From Bacteroidota bacterium (GTDB taxonomy: Bacteria > Bacteroidota > Bacteroidia > Flavobacteriales > Flavobacteriaceae), in NCBI GenBank assembly GCA_023457535.1, contig JAEWLN010000162.1:1-11721 (forward strand): a stretch of 11,721 nucleotides of DNA, written 5' to 3'. This document shows, one piece after another, positions 6,176 through 11,721 of the stretch. A model generated the notes under the pieces. It was given only the letters and a program-made list of their open reading frames with translations. It was not told where the DNA came from and searched no databases. Each line of letters begins with the position of its first letter. Positions within the stretch are counted from its first letter, which is position 1. Made by a program: the position numbers and the translations under genes.

Positions 6176-6737
6176 AACTCATCCGGTGGTACTTGGTCGT
6201 GCCGTATTTTCTGATGGCCTCGCGGTGTTCTTCCGTAGGATAGCCTTTGTTTTGTTTCCAATTGTACATCGGGAATTCCTCGTGGATTTTCTCCATGTAA
6301 GCATCGCGGTACGTTTTGGCCAGCACCGACGCCGCGGCGATGCTTTTGTATTTGGAATCGCCCTTGACAATGCAACTGTACGGGATTTGTCCGACGGGTT
6401 TAAACCGGTTGCCGTCTACGATAATATATAAAGGTGTGGTGTGCAGTTTTTCGATCGATTCCTGCATGGCGCGTATCGATGCGTTCAGGATATTGATCTC
6501 GTCGATCACGGCCGGGTCTAAGTGCGTAACGGCATAACAAACAGCGTGTTGCTCGATAAATAGCTGAAGGTTATTGCGGTGTTTTTCAGTGAGCAGTTTG
6601 GAGTCGTTGAGCAGATCGTGGTGAAATTCCTCGCGCAGAATCACGGCGGCTGCGGTGACTGGACCGGCCAGGCATCCGCGTCCGGCCTCATCGGTTCCGG
6701 CTTCAAAAAGGTGTTCTGAAAAGCGCGAGAGCAGCAT
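6081..6737 (-). CDS. rnhB: ribonuclease HII
   Basis: The 218-residue enzyme cuts the RNA strand of RNA-DNA hybrids and removes single ribonucleotides misincorporated into DNA. The active-site acids are all visible: Asp16 and Glu17 in 'GTDEAGRGCLAGPV', Asp108 in 'IIVDGN', and Asp127 in 'KGDSKYKSIAAASVLAKT'. 'NDSKLL' (44-49) and 'YHRMSF' near the end are further family marks. Homologues usually stop soon after 'LLPDQL'; here about 20 further residues ('SFDFEEDLSFPGVR...') run into lipB, giving a 95-bp tail-to-tail overlap. The gene is divergent from the SusC-type gene across a 189-bp gap. No terminator is seen after the stop at 6081, which lies inside lipB. Confidence 0.95.
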   Translation of the reverse strand: MLLSRFSEHLFEAGTDEAGRGCLAGPVTAAAVILREEFHHDLLNDSKLLTEKHRNNLQLFIEQHAVCYAVTHLDPAVIDEINILNASIRAMQESIEKLHTTPLYIIVDGNRFKPVGQIPYSCIVKGDSKYKSIAAASVLAKTYRDAYMEKIHEEFPMYNWKQNKGYPTEEHREAIRKYGTTKYHRMSFRLLPDQLSFDFEEDLSFPGVRLQITTQSDF

Positions 6738-6753
6738 CGGGGAAAATTTTTGA

Positions 6754-6783
6754 CAAAAGTAAAAAATTATGCCAACCTTTTAA
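6754..6783 (-). promoter_or_regulatory. candidate rnhB promoter
   Basis: On the - strand TACTTTTG (6761-6754) fits the -7 consensus, with TTA (6783-6781) 19 bp upstream as an imperfect -33. The leader to ATG 6737 would be about 12 nt. The -33 region lies inside the inverted repeat at 6769-6796. Confidence 0.5.
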
Positions 6784-6796
6784 CCGGTGTTGGCAT
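6769..6796. repeat. 8-bp inverted repeat ATGCCAAC-N12-GTTGGCAT
   Basis: A perfect inverted repeat over the -33 region of the candidate rnhB promoter. It could be an operator. On the - strand it is followed by AATTTTTTACTTTT, so it could instead act as an intrinsic terminator stopping antisense transcripts from the right before rnhB. The sequence alone does not separate these. Confidence 0.5.
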
Positions 6797-6816
6797 CTGT
6801 AAGAGAACTTTCATAA

Positions 6817-6828
6817 GTTAATATTAAC
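6817..6828. repeat. 12-bp palindrome GTTAATATTAAC
   Basis: A perfect palindrome in the AT-rich gap, about 50 bp upstream of the candidate SusC-gene promoter. It is a possible regulator site, but short AT-rich palindromes arise easily by chance in such sequence. Confidence 0.3.
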
Positions 6829-6867
6829 ATAACATAATTTTTAACAGCCGCCCGTGGATATATTAAT

Positions 6868-6898
6868 TTGGTTAATTAAGAAATTATTAAGAAGTTTG
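6868..6898 (+). promoter_or_regulatory. candidate promoter of the SusC/SusD operon
   Basis: TTG (6868-6870), a 20-bp spacer and GAAGTTTG (6891-6898) resemble TTG-N17-23-TAnnTTTG with the first base of the -7 box changed. The leader would be about 24 nt. The closely placed TTAATTTG (6863-6870) is an alternative -7 with one mismatch. Confidence 0.42.
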
Positions 6899-6926
6899 CG
6901 AAATAACTAACTCAAATAAATTTAAT

Positions 6927-9900
6927 ATGAGATCTAAGTTCAAGTGGATTTTTGCGCTATTGCTAGCGTTCTCAATGCAGTTTTCTTTTGCACAGGAGAA
7001 AACGATTACCGGTACGATTACCGAGGGAGGCTTGCCTATGCCTACGGTAAACGTTATCAACCAAAATACGAAAGCCAGCGCGCAGTCTGACTTTGACGGT
7101 AATTACGCCATCAAAGCCAAGGCCGGAGATGTTTTGGTATTCTCGTTTGTAGGATACGCAGACATTTCGATGACCGTTGGTGCTTCAAACAAAATGAATG
7201 TGACGATGAAGCCGGATGCGCAGGTGCTCGGTGAGGTGGTCGTTACATCGCAAGGTATCAAAAAAGAGAAGAAAGCGTTGGGTTATGCCGTGACGACGAT
7301 CAAGGCAGAAGAGTTTGCAGCCAAGCCTTCTACAGACGTGGTTCGTGCGTTGACCGGTAAAGCGCCGGGTGTGAACATTCAGCAAACAAGTGGTTTGTCA
7401 GGTTCAGGTACCAATATTATTATTCGTGGTTATTCTTCGATCACCGGAAGTAACCAGCCGCTTTTCGTGGTAGACGGTATTCCGTTCAACTCCGATACAA
7501 ACACTGACGGAAACTTTGTAGAAGGCGCGACGAACGCATCAAGCCGTTTCCTCGATCTGGATCCGAACAATATTGAGTCGATCAGTATCTTGAAAGGTTT
7601 GAGCGCTACAACACTTTACGGTTCTGCCGGTTCAAAAGGGGTTGTATTGGTTACTACCAAATCAGGTAACACCAAAGACATCAACAAAAAGATGGAGGTT
7701 ACCCTTACCCAATCGATGTTTATGACTGAGATCTCCTCATTGCCTGATTTCCAGAATAATTATGGTGTAGGTAACGATAACGATTACCGTACTACTTATG
7801 GAAACTGGGGGCCAAGCTTTGCTACCAGAGGAGAGAGCGGTATCGGATGGGACGGAAAGGTGCCTCACCCTTATGAGTATTATGGAGCTAACGTGTTTCC
7901 TGAATACCAAGGTGTAAGAGTGGACTGGAGACCGCATAACAACGTGCGTCCGTTCTTTTCTACAGGACGGGTGAATACGACATCAGTTAACGTGGGTGGC
8001 CGATCTGACAATACCAGCTATAACATGAACGTGGGTAATACCGATGATTCCGGTTTTATCGACAACAACACTTACAAGCGTTTGAACCTCAGTGCCGGTG
8101 GTACTACCAAATTGTCGAACGGATTCACATTTGCTACTACCATGAACTACGTCAGAACGGATAAAACCGCTCCATTGACGGGTTACGGATACGGTTCAGG
8201 TGCCGTAACGCCATCTACTTTCTCAACTATTTTCTATACGCCTAGAAACTTTGATTTATTCGGTCTTCCATATTCTAACCCGGATACACAGGAATCTGTA
8301 TTCTACAGAAGGGATATTACCAACCCAAGATGGTTGTTGGCCAACTCAAGCGATGATGAGTCTGTAAGACGTTTCTTTGGAAACTTTACGACATCGTACG
8401 AAATCAACTCATGGTCGAACATTTCTTACCGTTTGACATTGGACAACTATTCTCAGAGAAAGAGATATTACATCAACAGAGGTAGTAACCAATACAACGA
8501 TGGTTACATGAGAACAACCAACAACGAGAACACCATTTTTGACCACACGTTGAGCTACAATTTCAACAAGGAACTCGACAAAAACGAAACGTGGGTACTC
8601 GACGGAACAGTAGGTTTCAACTCAAGAGGCGAAAATTACGACTATACGCGTCTGGACAGTTTCAACCAGTTCGTATTCGACTTCAACGAGCACCAGAACT
8701 ACGAAGTGCACCAAGGCCAGAGCTACAAGCAGAACTTTAACATTCTGGGTGTTTATGCCAGTACCACGCTTGCATTCAGAAAATTCCTGTACCTGAACTT
8801 GCAAGGAAGAAATGACTATTTCTCTTCTTTGCAGAAAGAAAACCGTTCTTTGTTTTATCCGTCTGCGTCGCTTTCATTTGTTCCGACCGATGCGTTTACA
8901 GCACTTAAGAACAACCGCACCGTCAATTACATGAAGTTGAGAATCGGATATGGTTCATCGGCTGGATTCCCGAGACCTTATCAGACGATTATCGGATTGT
9001 CTGCACAAACCAGTGCATTTAACCCTCAAGGTTCTGACCAGACAGTCAACACGATCTCGCCAAACCCTTACGTTGGAAACCTCGATCTGAAACCTGAATT
9101 GTTCAAGGAAGTGGAATTTGGTCTGGAAGCGAAGTTCTTTGACAACAGGGTAGGTATCGACCTTTCATTGTATGACAAGCGTTCAAAAGATTTGATCATC
9201 GACAGAGAACTTGATCCTGCTTCAGGTTATATCGGCCGTACTGACAACATTGCTCAGGTAAGTAACAAAGGTGTCGAGCTTGGTGTGAGTCTTGGCGTGA
9301 TCAGAAATGATGGCGACGGCTTCAACTGGAACTTGTCAGGAACATTTACCAAAAATAAGAACATGGTTGATGAACTTGGTCTGGGTATCGAAAGACTCGG
9401 TATTGCCGGTTTTACGAACTTGGGTAACTTTGCAGTTCCAGGACGTCCATACGGTGTGATCCTGGGTAGCTCTATCCAACGCGACGGCAACGGCAACTAT
9501 GTGGTAGGAGCAGACGGAAACTATGTAGTGAACAATGAACTTACAGAAATCGGTGATCCGAACCCGGAATGGCAAACAACCGTAATTAATGAATTTTCTT
9601 ACAAGAACTTGACGTTTGGATTTCAGTTTGAATACACGCAAGGAGGCGATATCTTCTCTAACACTGCCAACGCATTGCTTTCGCGTGGGGTGACTGAGGA
9701 TACTAACTTCGATCGTTCGCAAACTTATGTGTTGCCTGGTGTCAACGCCAATGGTAACATTAATACCATCCAGATCGGCGCTACGCAGTACGGATTCAAC
9801 AACTCCGGTTTCTTCATCGACGAGCAATCGGTTTATGACGGAACAGTTTTGAGAATGAGAGAAATCTCATTGTCTTACAACCTGCCTAAGAAAATTTTGG

Positions 9901-10094
9901 AAAAAACGCCTTTTGGAAAGATGTCGATTTCACTGATCGGGCAAAACCTTTGGTTCAAAGCGCTTAACTTCCCTGAGCACATGAATTTCGATCCGGAGGT
10001 AATGAGTTTGGGTGTTGGTAACGGTCGTGGATTCGATTATCTGACCGGACCTTCGAGCAAGCGATATGGATTCAATATCAATTTAACATTCTAA
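6927..10094 (+). CDS. SusC/RagA-family TonB-linked outer-membrane transporter
   Basis: The 1055-residue protein is an outer-membrane importer driven by TonB. A signal peptide (cleaved near 'FSFA-QE', residue 22) is followed by a CarboxypepD-reg-like beta-sandwich (about 24-97, with 'DFDGNYAIKAKAGDVLVFSFVGY'). Next come a TonB-box-like 'LGEVVVTSQG' and the plug domain (about 115-245), with 'RGYSSITGSNQPLFVVDGIPFN', 'IESISILKGLSATTLYGSAGSKGVVLVTTK'-type family blocks. The barrel fills the rest and ends in 'YGFNINLTF' with the terminal Phe expected for outer-membrane insertion. No N-terminal anti-sigma-interacting (secretin/STN) domain is present, so anti-sigma/ECF sensing through this protein is unlikely. 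The SusD-type gene follows after 5 bp, and the two products should form a lidded complex. Arg codon AGA is used often, unlike in lysS or rnhB. The substrate is unknown. Confidence 0.93.
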   Translation: MRSKFKWIFALLLAFSMQFSFAQEKTITGTITEGGLPMPTVNVINQNTKASAQSDFDGNYAIKAKAGDVLVFSFVGYADISMTVGASNKMNVTMKPDAQVLGEVVVTSQGIKKEKKALGYAVTTIKAEEFAAKPSTDVVRALTGKAPGVNIQQTSGLSGSGTNIIIRGYSSITGSNQPLFVVDGIPFNSDTNTDGNFVEGATNASSRFLDLDPNNIESISILKGLSATTLYGSAGSKGVVLVTTKSGNTKDINKKMEVTLTQSMFMTEISSLPDFQNNYGVGNDNDYRTTYGNWGPSFATRGESGIGWDGKVPHPYEYYGANVFPEYQGVRVDWRPHNNVRPFFSTGRVNTTSVNVGGRSDNTSYNMNVGNTDDSGFIDNNTYKRLNLSAGGTTKLSNGFTFATTMNYVRTDKTAPLTGYGYGSGAVTPSTFSTIFYTPRNFDLFGLPYSNPDTQESVFYRRDITNPRWLLANSSDDESVRRFFGNFTTSYEINSWSNISYRLTLDNYSQRKRYYINRGSNQYNDGYMRTTNNENTIFDHTLSYNFNKELDKNETWVLDGTVGFNSRGENYDYTRLDSFNQFVFDFNEHQNYEVHQGQSYKQNFNILGVYASTTLAFRKFLYLNLQGRNDYFSSLQKENRSLFYPSASLSFVPTDAFTALKNNRTVNYMKLRIGYGSSAGFPRPYQTIIGLSAQTSAFNPQGSDQTVNTISPNPYVGNLDLKPELFKEVEFGLEAKFFDNRVGIDLSLYDKRSKDLIIDRELDPASGYIGRTDNIAQVSNKGVELGVSLGVIRNDGDGFNWNLSGTFTKNKNMVDELGLGIERLGIAGFTNLGNFAVPGRPYGVILGSSIQRDGNGNYVVGADGNYVVNNELTEIGDPNPEWQTTVINEFSYKNLTFGFQFEYTQGGDIFSNTANALLSRGVTEDTNFDRSQTYVLPGVNANGNINTIQIGATQYGFNNSGFFIDEQSVYDGTVLRMREISLSYNLPKKILEKTPFGKMSISLIGQNLWFKALNFPEHMNFDPEVMSLGVGNGRGFDYLTGPSSKRYGFNINLTF

Positions 10095-10099
10095 AAAAA

Positions 10100-11721
10100 A
10101 TGAAACTGAAAAGAAATATTATTCACCTTTTTTTAGCAACCGCCTTTTTGGGGCTTGCGGGGTGCGAGACAATGGATTTGGATCAAAATGAAGATCCGAG
10201 TGCATTGGCTGAAAATTACTTAGACCCTATTTATACGTTTAACTATGCGCAGCTGCAGTTGCCGGTTTTTGTGAACTCTGCCAACACGTTTACACAGCGC
10301 GTGACCAGACAAATGGCAATGACAGGCGGGAACACGTACAACAATGCGTTCGCTCCGGTCAACTTCGATACCAACTGGACCAACGGATATCTGATACTCA
10401 ACGCCATTAAGGTCATGGAGCCAAAGGCAATCGAGATGGACGAAAACTTCATTTTGGGCGCTTCTAAAGTTATCCGTTCTTATGTATTGATGACCATGGT
10501 CGACATGTATGGCGACATTCCTTACTCTGAAGCGTTGCAGGGAAACAGCAACCTTTCTCCTAAATTCGACAGCAGCGAAGCGGTTTATGCAGGCGTATAC
10601 AATGAGTTGAACGATGCCATCGCTTTGTTGAACATGCCGAGCGAGTCGCAAGCAAGAGATCTTTATTACGGCGGTACAGAAGGCAATCCAAATGCGCCGG
10701 CCTGGATTACGCTGGCCAATACGCTTAAGCTTAAAATGCTTAACAATGCAAGACTTCAATCAAGTTTTGGCGGCGTCAATGTAGCTTCTGAAGTCAATGC
10801 GATTTTAGCGGAAAACAACATCATTGATACCATCGAAGAGGATTTTGCTTTCAGATATGGAAGCGAGCGCGATTTGCCAAATTCGAGACATCCGCAGTAC
10901 AATGCAAGTTATGAGTTTGGTGGTGCCCCTTACCTGGGTAACTATTTCATGTGGGCTGTGAGTGCTGAAAAAGGCGCGGCCATCAGCGATCCTAGAGAAG
11001 AATACTACTTCTTCAGACAAGTTGCTGCCATTTCCGGAAACAGTGTTAACAGCCAGACTGTGCCATGTTTGTTCTCTGTTACAAGACCTGATCACTATGA
11101 TGATGATGAGTATGATTCATTCTACGACACTGCCATCAACGCTCCTTATTGTACAGTAGATTCGAACCTTTACCTTGGGCGTGACCACGGTGACTGGTCC
11201 GGACTTCCGGCAGATGACGATTTGAGAACTGTGGTAGGATTGTATCCGGCCGGCGGTGCGATCGGATCGCCTACGCCTGTTGTGGATACGGCTGGTGAAA
11301 GAGGCGCTTTGGGTCAGGGAATCATGCCAATTGTAATGTCTTCCTTCGTACATTTTATCAAGGCCGAATTAATTCTGACCGGTGTAGCCACTACGGGTGA
11401 TGCCAGAGCGGAACTGGAAGAGGGTATCAGGCAATCGATCACAAAAGTAACGACGTTCCTGCCACAACAACCTGGGGAGCCAACGGATGCTGATATTGCA
11501 AGTGAAGTAGGTCCTTACCTGAATTTTGTTCTGGGTCGTTATGATTCATTTTCAGATGTTGCAAACAAACTGCAGATCATCATCAAAGAATATTACATCG
11601 CCGCATGGGGTAACGGTGTTGAGCCATACAACAACTACCGCAGAACAGGTTATCCGGATAACTTCCAGCCCACAATCGAGCAGGATTCCGGGCAATTCTT
11701 TAACACGGCACTCTATCCGGG
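10100..11721 (+). CDS. SusD/RagB-family substrate-binding lipoprotein, 3' end missing
   Basis: The frame is open from ATG 10100 to the right edge: 540 codons and no stop. The N-terminus 'MKLKRNIIHLFLATAFLGLAGC' is a lipoprotein signal (lipobox LAGC, Cys22), followed by acidic residues like those of Bacteroidota surface-export signals. Then come SusD-type helical repeats: 'NWTNGYLILNAIKVMEPKA', 'ASKVIRSYVLMTMVDMYGDIPYSEAL', and 'WITLANTLKLKMLNNARLQ'. A late 'IIKEYYIAAWGNGVEPYNNYRRTGYPDNFQP' block belongs near the family's C-terminus, so only a short piece is probably missing. It resembles the SusD-like nutrient-binding subgroup more than starch SusD itself. It should sit on the cell surface as the lid of the SusC-type channel just upstream. 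Start follows a run of eight A beginning inside the previous stop codon, with no Shine-Dalgarno sequence. Confidence 0.92.
   Translation, partial: MKLKRNIIHLFLATAFLGLAGCETMDLDQNEDPSALAENYLDPIYTFNYAQLQLPVFVNSANTFTQRVTRQMAMTGGNTYNNAFAPVNFDTNWTNGYLILNAIKVMEPKAIEMDENFILGASKVIRSYVLMTMVDMYGDIPYSEALQGNSNLSPKFDSSEAVYAGVYNELNDAIALLNMPSESQARDLYYGGTEGNPNAPAWITLANTLKLKMLNNARLQSSFGGVNVASEVNAILAENNIIDTIEEDFAFRYGSERDLPNSRHPQYNASYEFGGAPYLGNYFMWAVSAEKGAAISDPREEYYFFRQVAAISGNSVNSQTVPCLFSVTRPDHYDDDEYDSFYDTAINAPYCTVDSNLYLGRDHGDWSGLPADDDLRTVVGLYPAGGAIGSPTPVVDTAGERGALGQGIMPIVMSSFVHFIKAELILTGVATTGDARAELEEGIRQSITKVTTFLPQQPGEPTDADIASEVGPYLNFVLGRYDSFSDVANKLQIIIKEYYIAAWGNGVEPYNNYRRTGYPDNFQPTIEQDSGQFFNTALYP

Noticed and set aside
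10220..10759. 179-codon - strand frame at the right side
   Set aside because: It is opposite the SusD-type gene, whose + strand frame stays open for 540 codons with clear family blocks.

Overview
The window looks like a piece of a Flavobacteriaceae chromosome (Bacteroidota), probably Flavobacterium or a close relative. The evidence is a SusC/SusD outer-membrane pair, Bacteroidota-type promoters (TTG about 19 bp before TAnnTTTG), almost no Shine-Dalgarno sequences, A-rich leaders before start codons, and a lysyl-tRNA synthetase with the long C-terminal tail usual in this phylum. Base composition is near 50% G+C by eye in the left half and lower in the SusC/SusD genes. Both ends cut through genes. 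I see no tRNA, rRNA, CRISPR array, insertion sequence or phage gene.

Left (1-2604, + strand): a tightly packed three-gene operon. It encodes an MbnP-family copper-binding protein (5' end missing), an MbnH-type di-haem cytochrome c peroxidase homologue made as a lipoprotein, and an exported predicted beta-barrel protein with a CxxCxC motif just after its signal peptide. In methanotrophs MbnH is known to oxidise a tryptophan of MbnP to kynurenine, creating a copper site. The adjacency here suggests the same chemistry in a Flavobacterium-like cell, with an outer-membrane barrel as a third partner. The barrel's role is inference.

Middle left (2605-4600): a 203-bp convergent gap holds two near-identical 15-bp palindromes facing each other 101 bp apart, plus a bidirectional terminator. 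Then comes lysS on the - strand, with a clear promoter that lies back to back with the promoter of the next gene.

Middle (4601-6737, + then -): an unrecognised small lipoprotein gene broken by a one-base frameshift, lipB (octanoyltransferase), and rnhB (RNase HII) on the opposite strand. lipB and rnhB converge and their 3' ends overlap by 95 bp because both proteins appear to carry extra C-terminal residues.

Right (6738-11721, + strand): a 189-bp AT-rich divergent regulatory gap, then a complete susC-type TonB-dependent transporter and, 5 bp later, a susD-type substrate-binding lipoprotein that runs off the window. Together they would form a lidded nutrient importer in the outer membrane. 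The substrate cannot be read from this window because no enzyme or regulator gene is visible beside them.
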